Notes under the pieces: generated by a model
What the model was told of the DNA's origin: nothing
Seen by the model: only the letters and a program-made list of their open reading frames with translations
The model's database searches: none
Source of the DNA: DASVHF01 sp036382695
Lineage (GTDB): Bacteria; Patescibacteriota; Microgenomatia; Woykebacterales; RBG-16-39-9b
Direction of reading: 5' to 3'
Length of the DNA stretch: 19,952 nt
NCBI GenBank assembly: GCA_036382695.1
Contig: DASVHF010000016.1
Location: 1 to 19,952, forward strand
Program-made: the position numbers and the translations under genes
Part shown: in pieces, positions 6,468 through 14,577 of the stretch
Layout: each line of letters starts with the position of its first letter
Numbering within the stretch: position 1 is the first letter of the stretch

Positions 6468-7073
6468 CTAGCCTTGTTTACCCAAGTAAAGTGCAAAACT
6501 AAATAAAGCCGAGGAAGTAATACCGCATTTAATCTCTGGAAGCCCGTCCGGAAATCTGAACCACTTACGATCCTTTATATGTTCTGTGGGCTCCTCCATA
6601 GGCTTCTTTTGACCTGTTGGATCAATCTCCGCTGCCCAAACAGTGTGGCCGCTTCTATCCCAACCGTTATTTGCTATAAACGATCCTGTTTTAGCAAGTT
6701 TTCCAAATTGACCCCATTCTTCTCTTAATTCCCTTTTTGCGTTTTCTTCGCCTGTAACCTTTGGATCGCCGAAGCCTCTCGGCACCTCCCAGCTCCAAAT
6801 TGAAGGAACGGGTCTCCAATGATGCATTAACCCAACGTAAATACTTCCATTTTTCCTGTACCAAGGAATAACAACAGGAGCGTTTGGTTCCTGCCTCACA
6901 AGTGTATCATAACTATTTTGTTTGTCTTGAATCACTACCAATTCGTAAATCGTATGTAGTTTTTCGTTTCTTATAGTTAAGCTTCGGCCCTTCTCTTTGG
7001 TTTTCCAACCCCAGTTAACTTTAACGTTTCTGTTTAGAGCCTGCTCAATGGTGATTAAACTACTCGGTTTCAT
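6468..7073 (-). CDS. Nudix hydrolase family protein
   Basis: 201-aa protein with a Nudix domain, hydrolysing some nucleoside diphosphate linked to another moiety. The Nudix box is at about 100-122: G100, then V106 where the first Glu normally is, then R114-E115-L116-x-E118-E119-x-G121. The metal-binding REL-x-EE core is intact, and the surrounding EVPRGFGDPK...GEENAKREL resembles a known sub-pattern of ADP-ribose-pyrophosphatase-like proteins, though substrate cannot be called. An N-terminal extension (1-60, beta-rich, YELVVIQDKQNSYDTLVR) precedes the domain, as in ADP-sugar pyrophosphatases. Its ATG overlaps the murD stop (ATGA), so it is co-translated with murD. A role in clearing or recycling nucleotide-linked wall precursors is only inference from location. 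Confidence 0.85.
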   Translation of the reverse strand: MKPSSLITIEQALNRNVKVNWGWKTKEKGRSLTIRNEKLHTIYELVVIQDKQNSYDTLVRQEPNAPVVIPWYRKNGSIYVGLMHHWRPVPSIWSWEVPRGFGDPKVTGEENAKRELREEWGQFGKLAKTGSFIANNGWDRSGHTVWAAEIDPTGQKKPMEEPTEHIKDRKWFRFPDGLPEIKCGITSSALFSFALYLGKQG

Positions 7074-8431
7074 AAAAGCTTTACCGCCTCCTTAAACTGA
7101 TCTCCACGATCCGGGTAATTTTTAAACATATCAAAAGACGCGCAGGCTGGGGAAAGAAGAACTACGTCACCTGGTTTTGACAGATTTTTCGCTTTTTCAA
7201 CAATTTCTTGCATGGTTTTTAACCCCTCAACAAACTCTCCTGAAAATCTACCCGCCGTATTAATCGCTCCTTTTATCCTTTTTGCCTCCTGGCCAATCAA
7301 AATCACTGCTTTTACATCGCTTTTTACTATTTCCCTTCCCAGTTGTGTAAAGTCTGACCCCTTGCTTGAGCCACCAAGAATTAATATTTTCGGACTGCCG
7401 AAAGAGTGGATTGCCGCGATAGTGGTCTCTGGCGCAGTTGAAGCCGAATCATTGTAAAATTTCACACCGTCTTTCTCGGCCACAGATTCAAGCCTATGTG
7501 GTAAACCTTTAAAGCCAACTATAGCCTGGTGAACAATATCAGGCGGGGTTTCCAATATTCCCGCTACTACCACGGCTGCGCAAATGTTTTGTAGATTGTG
7601 TTCGCCCAGAATTTGAATGTCGTTGATATTAGTAATTGTAGTCCACCCATCAGTAACAGAAACAACAAAATCTTTATCGACATAAGCACCCCGATTGACT
7701 GGCTCCACGATTGAGAAATAATATTTGTTTGCTTTTGATTTTCCTCCCAACTTTTTAGAAACGGCATTGTCAGCGTTTATCACTAAAAAATCCTCCTCGC
7801 TTTGAAACTTTACAACCCTCTCCTTCGCCTCCACATACTCCCTCTCATCCCTGTGCCAATCAAGATGCTCACAAGTGGTCATTAACACAACTGCAATATG
7901 CGGGCTTTTCTCCATATCCATAAGCTGAAAGCTTGAAAGTTCCAAAACAACTAATGAGTCTGCCGTGGCTTTGTCAACAAAATCTAGAGGAGGCTTACCA
8001 ATATTTCCGCCAAGAAACACTTTTTTGCCAGCAGCTTTTAAAATTTCATGGGTCAGTGCAGAAGTAGTCCCCTTACCCTTTGTTCCCGTCACTCCGATGA
8101 TAGGTGCTTTACATAGATCAAAGAACAACTTTGTCTGGGAAGTAACTACTGCTCCTTTTTTCTTTGCCCCAAGAAACTCTGGCAAATCTGGTCTTATACC
8201 AGGAGAGCGAAAAATGAAGTCAAAGCTAGAAAGATTGGAAAGGTAACCTTCGCCTAGAACCAGCTTGATGGGCAGTTTTCGGATTTCTTTTATCTGCCCA
8301 GTACCAAACTGCTCCTCGCTTTTCTTATCAAGTAAAACGACGTTTGCGCCTTTTGAAATCAAATAAGCTGCGGACGACGACCCTTCAACACCAGCCCCAA
8401 TTACGGCAACCTTTTTATCTTTGAAATTCAT
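7070..8431 (-). CDS. murD: UDP-N-acetylmuramoyl-L-alanine--D-glutamate ligase MurD
   Basis: Cytoplasmic ATP-dependent ligase adding D-Glu to UDP-MurNAc-L-Ala. It is 453 aa, the usual length, with all three domains: Rossmann-type N-terminal domain (KVAVIGAGVEGSSSAAYL, 7-24; FRSPGI about 74-79), central ATPase and C-terminal domain (HRLES, NDSASTAPETT, LSPACASFDMF near the end). The P-loop is GTKGKGTT (116-123, Lys120), where MurD usually has GxNGK(S/T)T; the Gly after Lys is as in folylpolyglutamate synthase. ELSSFQL (164-170), CEHLDWH (187-193) and Lys203 (EAK, the carbamylated Lys) are present. It overlaps the Nudix gene by 4 nt and follows mraY after 9 bp. Confidence 0.94.
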   Translation of the reverse strand: MNFKDKKVAVIGAGVEGSSSAAYLISKGANVVLLDKKSEEQFGTGQIKEIRKLPIKLVLGEGYLSNLSSFDFIFRSPGIRPDLPEFLGAKKKGAVVTSQTKLFFDLCKAPIIGVTGTKGKGTTSALTHEILKAAGKKVFLGGNIGKPPLDFVDKATADSLVVLELSSFQLMDMEKSPHIAVVLMTTCEHLDWHRDEREYVEAKERVVKFQSEEDFLVINADNAVSKKLGGKSKANKYYFSIVEPVNRGAYVDKDFVVSVTDGWTTITNINDIQILGEHNLQNICAAVVVAGILETPPDIVHQAIVGFKGLPHRLESVAEKDGVKFYNDSASTAPETTIAAIHSFGSPKILILGGSSKGSDFTQLGREIVKSDVKAVILIGQEAKRIKGAINTAGRFSGEFVEGLKTMQEIVEKAKNLSKPGDVVLLSPACASFDMFKNYPDRGDQFKEAVKLL

Positions 8432-8440
8432 AAGGAGATT

Positions 8441-9448
8441 TTACAACAGAGCAATGAAAAGGCCAACAAAGCTTGCTATAGCCCCCGCAAGCCAAAAACG
8501 CATGGTTACTTTTGTCTCATCCCAACCTTTCGCTTCAAAATGATGATGAAGAGGAGCGGCAATAAACACCCGTTTCCTAAAAACACCTTTGGTAAACATT
8601 TGCAGTAGGGAGCTAGCCGCCTCAAGCACGAATACAACACCGATAAATGGAAGGACGATAGAAGCATTAATCATCAAGGCAACTACTGCCAGCACTGCTC
8701 CAAGCGATAGTGCCCCGGTGTCGCCTAACCATACCCTGGCAGGATAAATATTGAAATAAAGAAAGGCAAGTAGAGTCCCAACGATCACTGCAATAAATAA
8801 GCTCACGTCGCCAAGATTTGTTTGGCTGGTAAGAAACCAAAAGGTAGCTAGCGCAAACACTGTCAGGCCTGTCGCTAAGCCATCCAGCCCATCAGTGATA
8901 TTTACTGCATTAGTAGTAGCAAAAATAATAACAGCCGCCCATGCTATATAAAAATTCCCGAGCTCTACCTCAAAATTAAACACCGGAATATGAACACTTG
9001 ATAGGCCCATTTTTGTGTAGAGAAGATAGCCGACCGTCAAAGCTAGAACCAGCTGCAGCAAGATTTTATAACGAATCTTCAAACCCCAAGCGCCAGTTGC
9101 TTTGAATCCATAAAATTTCCTAACGTCGTCATAAAGGCCCAGCAATCCAAAACCCATTAAAGTAATGTATAAAATAAGTGCTGTCCAATTAATAGCAAAA
9201 AGGGTGATTTTGTAAAAAATTGCTGAAAAAATTATCGTAACTAGGATGATTAAAATACCACCGGCGTTTGGTGTTCCAACCTTCCAACCATGAAGCCGAT
9301 TAACAATCGAAGTGAAATGACCAAAAATATCTTTCTGAGCTTCTTTCTGACGCTGAAATTTCAGACGATACAAGGCATCAATAAACGGAACTGCAACCAA
9401 CAAAGTGGCCACAAAAGAAACTAACAAAATACCAAGAAGCTTAACCAT
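8441..9448 (-). CDS. mraY: Phospho-N-acetylmuramoyl-pentapeptide-transferase MraY
   Basis: Integral membrane enzyme that attaches phospho-MurNAc-pentapeptide to undecaprenyl phosphate (lipid I). From the ATG at 9446-9448 it is 335 aa with about 10 hydrophobic segments. Key residues: Asp107-Asp108 in LYDDVRKF, NAVNITDGLDGLATG (180-194), Asp243 in WLGDTGALSLG, and the HHHFEAKGW loop (301-309) typical of MraY rather than WecA. The GTPNAGG (58-64) corresponds to the usual GTPTMGG, preceded by a short insertion. The frame is also open to a TTG at 9479-9481, adding 11 hydrophobic residues; neither start has a convincing Shine-Dalgarno, and I prefer the ATG. It follows murF closely and precedes murD. 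Confidence 0.93.
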   Translation of the reverse strand: MVKLLGILLVSFVATLLVAVPFIDALYRLKFQRQKEAQKDIFGHFTSIVNRLHGWKVGTPNAGGILIILVTIIFSAIFYKITLFAINWTALILYITLMGFGLLGLYDDVRKFYGFKATGAWGLKIRYKILLQLVLALTVGYLLYTKMGLSSVHIPVFNFEVELGNFYIAWAAVIIFATTNAVNITDGLDGLATGLTVFALATFWFLTSQTNLGDVSLFIAVIVGTLLAFLYFNIYPARVWLGDTGALSLGAVLAVVALMINASIVLPFIGVVFVLEAASSLLQMFTKGVFRKRVFIAAPLHHHFEAKGWDETKVTMRFWLAGAIASFVGLFIALL

Positions 9449-9487
9449 AAATAGTAATTTTACCACCAGGTAACCTAGCAAGCAAAC

Positions 9488-10681
9488 TTACCTATAAACT
9501 TCGTATCTCTTACCGGCAATTTCGTCGGGATCCACATCCTTACCCTCGATAATAAGGGGAATACGCTCTAGATGTTTGAGAAGAGACCCTTTCAAATACC
9601 AAAGATCTCCCTTACGTAAAATTCCGGACAAAACCCCAGCAGCTTCAAAGACATCTTTTACCCAAATTACTTGGTTCTTTTTCATTCCACGCCTTGCTTC
9701 TTCGGCAATAAATTTCGTCGCTTCCCCAACACAAATTAAATAGTCTGGTCGAGTTTGAGCTGCTTTTTTTCCAACGCAGCGGTGGCCTTCTTCTTCATAT
9801 TTTCCAAGTTCTCCCATCTCGCCCAACACCGCTATTTTCCTTTTTGCAGACAGATCTGCCAGAGTCTGCAAACCGGCCGCAGCTGAAGCAGGATTGGACC
9901 GACGGGAATCATTTAAAATTACGCTTTCTTTTGGCCCAGGCTCAATATGACCTCTACCATCAAGAGGAATAAGTTTTGATAAACCGGTGGATATTTCCCT
10001 CCATTTAAGTCCGGAAATAATACCAACAATAGCAGCAACCATCGCTGTGTACGCATGATGGCGCCCAATAAGCGGGACTTTAACTAAATGGCTTGCACCT
10101 CTGAAATGAAGTTTGAAAGTTGTTCCCTTAAAACTAGTTTTTATATGAGAAGCCCAAAATTCGCAATGATATCTATTCCTACCGTAGTAAACAACCTTCC
10201 CCCTTGCTACTTCCCCTACTTGCCGCGCAAATTGATCATCCCAATTTATAATCGACCAGCCGCTTACAGGCACCGCAGCAGCAAGCTTACTTTTTTCTTT
10301 GATGATGTTCTCCAAAGAACCCAGGTGGGCCGAATCCGCATGGACTGGGGTAACACCAGAAATAACCGCAACCCGAGGTTTGGCGACAAAAAGGTGGTAA
10401 TCCATTTCTCTTGGTCTGTCAATCCCATACTCCAAAACCAACTTTTGGTGATCGCTCAGTTTCAGAGCAGTAATAGGAATATTAAACCTGGTGTCAAGGT
10501 TGGTATCGGTGGAAAGGACTTTGAATTTCTCAGCCAGCACTGTAGAAATCGCCGCTGTTATGTTTGTTTTACCGTAACTACCAGTTACACCAATTACTTC
10601 TGTCTTTGGATGAGTTAGCAACCAAAGTTTTGCTGCTATGCGGCGGAAGTTATGGAAAAAGCCTTTGAGAACCTTAGTCAT
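9488..10681 (-). CDS. murF: MurF-like UDP-MurNAc-tripeptide--D-Ala-D-Ala ligase without N-terminal domain
   Basis: Mur-ligase-family protein placed exactly where murF usually is, between ddl and mraY. It is 397 aa; the P-loop GSYGKTNI (34-41, Lys38) comes only about 30 residues in, so the roughly 80-100-residue N-terminal UDP-MurNAc-binding domain is absent. Central motifs are HLGSLENIIKEKSKL (119-133, matching MurF's GSxExIxxxK) and NWDDQ (146-150). C-terminal motifs are GRGHIEPG (242-249), VLGEMGELGKYEEEGH (MurF's VLGDMxELGxxxxxxH), and NDSRRSNPAS (257-266) where MurF normally has DDSYNANPxS. The MurF call rests on these and on context. An N-terminal basic amphipathic stretch (FHNFRRIAAKLWLL) may touch the membrane. 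No Shine-Dalgarno is visible. Confidence 0.85.
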   Translation of the reverse strand: MTKVLKGFFHNFRRIAAKLWLLTHPKTEVIGVTGSYGKTNITAAISTVLAEKFKVLSTDTNLDTRFNIPITALKLSDHQKLVLEYGIDRPREMDYHLFVAKPRVAVISGVTPVHADSAHLGSLENIIKEKSKLAAAVPVSGWSIINWDDQFARQVGEVARGKVVYYGRNRYHCEFWASHIKTSFKGTTFKLHFRGASHLVKVPLIGRHHAYTAMVAAIVGIISGLKWREISTGLSKLIPLDGRGHIEPGPKESVILNDSRRSNPASAAAGLQTLADLSAKRKIAVLGEMGELGKYEEEGHRCVGKKAAQTRPDYLICVGEATKFIAEEARRGMKKNQVIWVKDVFEAAGVLSGILRKGDLWYLKGSLLKHLERIPLIIEGKDVDPDEIAGKRYEVYR

Positions 10682-10692
10682 TTTAATAGCTT

Positions 10693-10709
10693 TGTAAGCT
10701 CAGCTTACA
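10693..10709. repeat. Perfect 8-bp inverted repeat between ddl and murF
   Basis: TGTAAGCT (10693-10700), one base, then AGCTTACA (10702-10709). The 60-bp gap 10682-10741 also holds a GCGC-rich stretch (ATCGCGCC...CAGCGCTAG). No T-run follows, so it is not a canonical terminator. It lies about 12 nt before the murF ATG and would place a hairpin where a ribosome-binding site is expected. Confidence 0.5.
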
Positions 10710-10741
10710 TCGCGCCTGTTCAGCGCTAGACAACCGATAAA

Positions 10742-11857
10742 TTATACCTTGCTCTCAAGTTTTTTCAACAGTTGCTTAGGTGGTTCTATTTTATTCTTCT
10801 TCCGCGCGGCAAATCGCTCAAGCGCAAGGTCGATTAGTTGGTTGATTAAATTTGAATAAGAGAGCCCAGACGCTTCCCAAAGCTTCGGGTACATACTTAT
10901 CGAAGTAAAACCAGGAATTGTATTTACTTCATCGATAAAAATGTTATTTGTCCCCCTTTCAAGCAGAAAATCAGCTCTAGCCATCCCGGCGCAATCAATA
11001 GCCTTGAAAGCTCTCCGAGCCAAATTTCTTATCTTATCTGAAAGTATTTTTGGTAGAGGAGCTGGAATTAGCAACTTGGCCTTTCCCAAAATATATTTAT
11101 CTTCATAGTCGTAGAACTCCTTCGACGGCACGACTTCTCCACACACACTTGCTTTCGGTTCGTCATTGCCAAGAACTGAAACCTCGATCTCCCGAGCTTT
11201 CTCGATCCCCTGCTCAACAATAACCTTTCGATCGTATTCACAAGCCAGATTCAAACCCCTAGTTAACTCTTTCCTGTTGTGCGCCTTAGCGATCCCAACG
11301 CTGGACCCAAGGTTGGCTGGTTTAGTAAAGATTGGATAAGAAAGCTGCTTTTCAATCTCAGCAACGAGTCGCGAGTTGTTTTCTTCAATTTCTTTTCGCA
11401 AGAACACAAGATGTTTTGTAACTGGTAATCCGACTGCAGCAAATATTTTTTTCATCAGGGCTTTATCCATACCTACAGCAGAAGCAGCAACACCCGCGCC
11501 AACGTAGGGAATCCCAGCCAGATCCAGTAGCCCTTGAACGCTACCATCTTCACCAAAAGTACCGTGCAAAGCTGGAAAAACCACATCAAATTTCTTTGGT
11601 GAATCTTTGCTCGCTTTGACAGGAATCAACTGGCCTGCAGTCGGGTCTGGTGGAAGATATACATGATCAGCGCCTTTTCCTTTAATAAGGTCTTTGTCAA
11701 ACCCTAGCTGCCACTGACCTTTTTTATTTATGAAAATCGGAGCTACTTCGTATTTTTTTTTATCTATTGCGTTAATAACAGATTGGGCGGAGATAATTGA
11801 TACCTCATGCTCACCACTCCTACCACCAAAAATTACACCGACGCGAATTTTTTTCAT
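10742..11857 (-). CDS. ddl: D-alanine--D-alanine ligase
   Basis: ATP-grasp ligase making D-Ala-D-Ala for MurF. It is 371 aa. It has N-terminal motif FGGRSGEHEVSIISAQSV (10-27), HGTFGEDGSVQGLLDLAGIP (98-117), ATP-grasp lysine region FTKPANLGSSVGI (177-189), EIEVSVLG (223-230), the omega loop EFYDYEDKY (247-255) with the Tyr expected of D-Ala-D-Ala rather than D-Ala-D-lactate enzymes, and the metal-binding IDEVNTIPGFT (308-318). The ATG overlaps the alr stop as ATGA, coupling D-Ala production and dimerisation. The C-terminus carries a short Lys-rich extension (ARKKNKIEPPKQLLKKLESK). Identity is secure. Confidence 0.96.
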   Translation of the reverse strand: MKKIRVGVIFGGRSGEHEVSIISAQSVINAIDKKKYEVAPIFINKKGQWQLGFDKDLIKGKGADHVYLPPDPTAGQLIPVKASKDSPKKFDVVFPALHGTFGEDGSVQGLLDLAGIPYVGAGVAASAVGMDKALMKKIFAAVGLPVTKHLVFLRKEIEENNSRLVAEIEKQLSYPIFTKPANLGSSVGIAKAHNRKELTRGLNLACEYDRKVIVEQGIEKAREIEVSVLGNDEPKASVCGEVVPSKEFYDYEDKYILGKAKLLIPAPLPKILSDKIRNLARRAFKAIDCAGMARADFLLERGTNNIFIDEVNTIPGFTSISMYPKLWEASGLSYSNLINQLIDLALERFAARKKNKIEPPKQLLKKLESKV

Positions 11858-12975
11858 ATATAAATCCTAGGTACTCGGGCAGAAATCGAGGTAACGACTT
11901 CGTACGAAATCGTCCCAAGTTTTGCAGCCACCTCTTCGGCCGTAATTTCTTCGTTTCCACTCTTCCCAATTAAAATCACTTCTTCCCCTCTGCGAATATC
12001 AGCTTGGAGATTGGTAATATCAGCTGCTGCTTGATCCATGGAAACGCGTCCAACCAGCGGTACTCTTTTACCGCTAATCAAAACCTCTCCCCAATTTTTT
12101 GGCCCACGCCGAAAACCATCACCATACCCAACCGCCAAAGTAGCTACTAACGTAGGCCTTTTTGCTATGAACTCTCGACCATAACCAACGGATTCTCCTT
12201 TGTTTATTTCGGTTATTTGCGTGATTTCAGTTTTGAAAGTAAGCGCTGGACGAAAATCCAAACCATAATCAAAGGCTAAGTTTGGTTTTAAACCATACAT
12301 TGCAATACCAATCCTTACCAAATCAAAGTGAGAGTCGGCAAGTTTAACGGTCGCGGCAGAATTTGCAGCTGAACGAATCGGAATCTTTATACCTTCACGC
12401 TCCAATTCGTCAAGTAGTTTCTTAAATGAAGATAACTGACTTTTAGTAAAACCTAAATCATGATTATCTGCTTCGGCAAAATGAGTAAAAATTCCTGTTA
12501 GAGCTAGATTTGGCAGATTTTGTACTTTTTTTACAAAAAAAAGTACTTCTGCTGGATTCAAACCGAGCCTGTGCATCCCGGTGTTAACTTTGATCCAAAC
12601 TTTAGCGATTTTTTCTTCGCGTCTTGCTGCAGTTGATAAAGCTCTGGCAACATCTAAACTGCGGATGGTCACAGTAATACCAAAATTAACCATATCCAGG
12701 TAGTTTTCCGCTGGGGTAAAGCCAAGGATGACAACCGGTGCTTTTATTCCTGCTTCGCGTAGCTCTTTTGCTTCAACAAAAGAGGAGACACCCAGCATCT
12801 TTACCCCGGCTTCAAGTGCTACCTTTGACACTTCTACCGCACCATGACCGTAAGCATTAGCCTTTACGACCGTCATAACAGCCGTTTTTTCACCAACAAA
12901 CCTCTGGATCTGTTCCAGGTTATTTTTCAAAGCAGTTTTTGAAATCTCACACCAAGCAAGTCTTTCAAGTGCCAT
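11854..12975 (-). CDS. alr: Alanine racemase
   Basis: PLP-dependent enzyme converting L-Ala to D-Ala, feeding Ddl directly downstream. It is 373 aa, a normal length. The PLP lysine is Lys38 in VVKANAYGHG (36-45). Other motifs: GMHRLGL (about 137-143), RIGIAMYGL (about 221-229), SVGYGREF and LAVGYGDGFRRG (C-terminal catalytic region), PLVGRVSMDQ (about 310-319), and the closing RVPRIYI. The ATG at 12973-12975 is preceded by AAGG at good spacing. It overlaps ddl by 4 nt and is preceded by a 168-bp AT-rich repeat region that separates it from murA. Confidence 0.96.
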   Translation of the reverse strand: MALERLAWCEISKTALKNNLEQIQRFVGEKTAVMTVVKANAYGHGAVEVSKVALEAGVKMLGVSSFVEAKELREAGIKAPVVILGFTPAENYLDMVNFGITVTIRSLDVARALSTAARREEKIAKVWIKVNTGMHRLGLNPAEVLFFVKKVQNLPNLALTGIFTHFAEADNHDLGFTKSQLSSFKKLLDELEREGIKIPIRSAANSAATVKLADSHFDLVRIGIAMYGLKPNLAFDYGLDFRPALTFKTEITQITEINKGESVGYGREFIAKRPTLVATLAVGYGDGFRRGPKNWGEVLISGKRVPLVGRVSMDQAAADITNLQADIRRGEEVILIGKSGNEEITAEEVAAKLGTISYEVVTSISARVPRIYI

Positions 12976-13143
12976 AATACCTTAAAATCCTAAATCACAA
13001 TTTCTAAATTCTAAAGGAAGTCAGACTTCCTAAACAATATCTAAACTCTAAATTCTAACTCCCAAACAGTTTGCACTTTGTGATTTAGTGCTTAGAATTT
13101 ATTTCGTATTTCGAATTTAGCATTTAGAATTTTCACGTGACAA
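12976..13143. repeat. AT-rich repeat-laden gap between murA and alr
   Basis: This 168-bp gap contains a perfect 8-bp inverted repeat AGGAAGTC-A-GACTTCCT (13015-13031), an 11-bp inverted pair CTAAATCACAA (12990-13000) and TTGTGATTTAG (13078-13088), and repeated AAATTCTAA (13006-13014, 13050-13058) with its complement TTAGAATTT (13092-13100; a longer TTTAGAATTTT further right). The pieces are not fully nested, so several alternative folds exist. No coding potential is seen. It lacks the TAG...CTA 80-bp element. It may be a degenerate repeat array or transcript-processing region. Confidence 0.6.
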
Positions 13144-14460
13144 CTAATCAACCCGGCTTATTCTTGCACCGAGTTTCTCCAATCTTCCTTCGAGATCCTC
13201 GTAGCCTCTCTCTATATGCTCAATACCAGTTATTTCACTTTTACCATCGGCCATCAAAGCCGCAAATACCAAAGTCGCCCCGGCCCTGATATCGCTAACT
13301 TCTAGCTTACTTCCATGGAGCTGCCGAGGACCAAATACTTTGGCTGCGTGTGGCAGAAGCGCTGTTTCTTCATTCCATTCAAAGTTATAAGCTTCTTCAG
13401 GACTCTTTACGCCAGGAGAAAATAACTCAATCTTCGCACCCATGTTTATTAGATATCGCGCGTAACTAAAACGGCTCTCGAAAATTGTCTCATGAATTAT
13501 TGATTCGCCATCCGCCTGGGTCATTAAAGCCGCCCAAAGGCTTTGCCAATCAGTCATAAAACCTGGGTAAGAAGCTGTCTGAATATTCGTTGGTTTCAAA
13601 GTATTTTTGTAAAAAACTATAAGTTTGTTATCGTTTGGTTTAATTCCTCCACCTGTGGATCTAACCTGCCCCACAAAAGCCTGAATGTCTTTTATTTTCA
13701 CATTCTCTATTTCAACCTCTCCCTTTGTACCCAACGCCATACAACTAAAAGTCGCCGCCTCGTTTCGATCGGGCATTACTTTGTGAACAGTTCCCCTCAA
13801 GGAGTTTACTCCGGTAATTTCAATCTCCCGAGATTTAACACGCTTGATTTTTGCTCCCATTTTATTCAAAAAGGCGATTAACTCATCTACTTCTGGTTCG
13901 GCTGCTGCGTTTTCAAATCTAGTTTTCCCTTTAGCTAAACAGGCTGCTATAATCAGAGCTTCGGTACCTGTGTGAGAATTTTTGGGAAACGTGTAATCGC
14001 AACCCATCAGTCCCCGCGGCGAGGAAGCTAGTATCTCACTATCCTCAAATTTAATTTTTGCGCCCATTCTTTCCAACCCTTCCAAAAACCAGTCTATCGG
14101 TCTGTTCCCAATTCTATCCCCAACTGGAAGATAAACTTTACCTTTTTTGAATCTATGTAAAAGAACCGGTAGATACATAAAAGAAGCCCTTGATTTTACT
14201 CCTAATTCTTCCGGTACTTCCCATCTGCTTAACTTACAACAAATCTGCATCGTATCATCGGAGAATTCTACCTTTGAACCCAAAGCCTCGATAATTTTTT
14301 TCACCGCGACCACATCTCTAATATAAGGAATGTTGCTAAGAGTGGACATTTCATCTGAGAGAAGAGAGGCGATCATTAACTTAAATCCGGCATTTTTCGC
14401 ACCGGGAATTCGTACACTGCCACGAAGCGGAACACCACCCTCAATAACATATTTAGCCAT
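13144..14460 (-). CDS. murA: UDP-N-acetylglucosamine 1-carboxyvinyltransferase MurA (Asp115 variant)
   Basis: Transfers enolpyruvate from PEP to UDP-GlcNAc, the committed step of wall synthesis. It is 438 aa, slightly longer than usual. Active-site residues present are Lys22 and Asn23 (GAKN), Arg120 (GNRPID), Asp304 (GFMTDWQ) and Arg392 (DIRAGA). The catalytic-loop residue that is normally Cys115 is Asp: the loop reads LPVGDRIGNRPID (111-123), and the codon is GAT at plus 14116-14118. An Asp at this place is known from Mycobacterium, Chlamydia and Borrelia MurA and makes the enzyme insensitive to fosfomycin. The C-terminus has the expected GIEHIERGYEDLEGRLEKLGA. No Shine-Dalgarno precedes the ATG. 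It lies between murB and alr. Confidence 0.94.
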   Translation of the reverse strand: MAKYVIEGGVPLRGSVRIPGAKNAGFKLMIASLLSDEMSTLSNIPYIRDVVAVKKIIEALGSKVEFSDDTMQICCKLSRWEVPEELGVKSRASFMYLPVLLHRFKKGKVYLPVGDRIGNRPIDWFLEGLERMGAKIKFEDSEILASSPRGLMGCDYTFPKNSHTGTEALIIAACLAKGKTRFENAAAEPEVDELIAFLNKMGAKIKRVKSREIEITGVNSLRGTVHKVMPDRNEAATFSCMALGTKGEVEIENVKIKDIQAFVGQVRSTGGGIKPNDNKLIVFYKNTLKPTNIQTASYPGFMTDWQSLWAALMTQADGESIIHETIFESRFSYARYLINMGAKIELFSPGVKSPEEAYNFEWNEETALLPHAAKVFGPRQLHGSKLEVSDIRAGATLVFAALMADGKSEITGIEHIERGYEDLEGRLEKLGARISRVD

Positions 14461-14539
14461 GTAAGAGCTAATTTTAAGCTAGAAAGGAGATGATTTCAAC
14501 TTGGGTTTGTTGTATAGGCAGTTAGGTTACTTTTTGAAC

Positions 14540-14558
14540 TTAAGGGTCCACCCCTTAA
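14540..14558. repeat. 7-bp inverted repeat between murB and murA
   Basis: TTAAGGG (14540-14546) and CCCTTAA (14552-14558) flank a 5-nt loop. It lies 20 nt past the murB stop in a 117-bp gap. On the transcribed strand it is not followed by a U-run (TTCAAAAAG instead), so it is a weak terminator candidate at best; it could pause or protect the transcript. Confidence 0.4.
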
Positions 14559-14577
14559 AGCCATTTTTGACCTTGGA

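Noticed and set aside
9446..9481. Longer MraY from a TTG start (11 extra residues)
   Set aside because: No better ribosome-binding site and a rarer start codon; kept only as an alternative.
10088..10618. 176-codon plus-strand open frame antisense to murF (and other plus-strand frames such as 312-611, 1054-1431 and 13543-13881)
   Set aside because: They lie opposite convincing conserved genes, and their translations are low-complexity or Cys/His/Ser-rich with no recognisable motif; they are shadows of the real frames.
14483..14492. AAAGGAGATG on the plus strand before murA, resembling a Shine-Dalgarno
   Set aside because: The only frame it could serve starts at TTG and ends after about 35 codons inside the murB 3' end, with no protein-like character.
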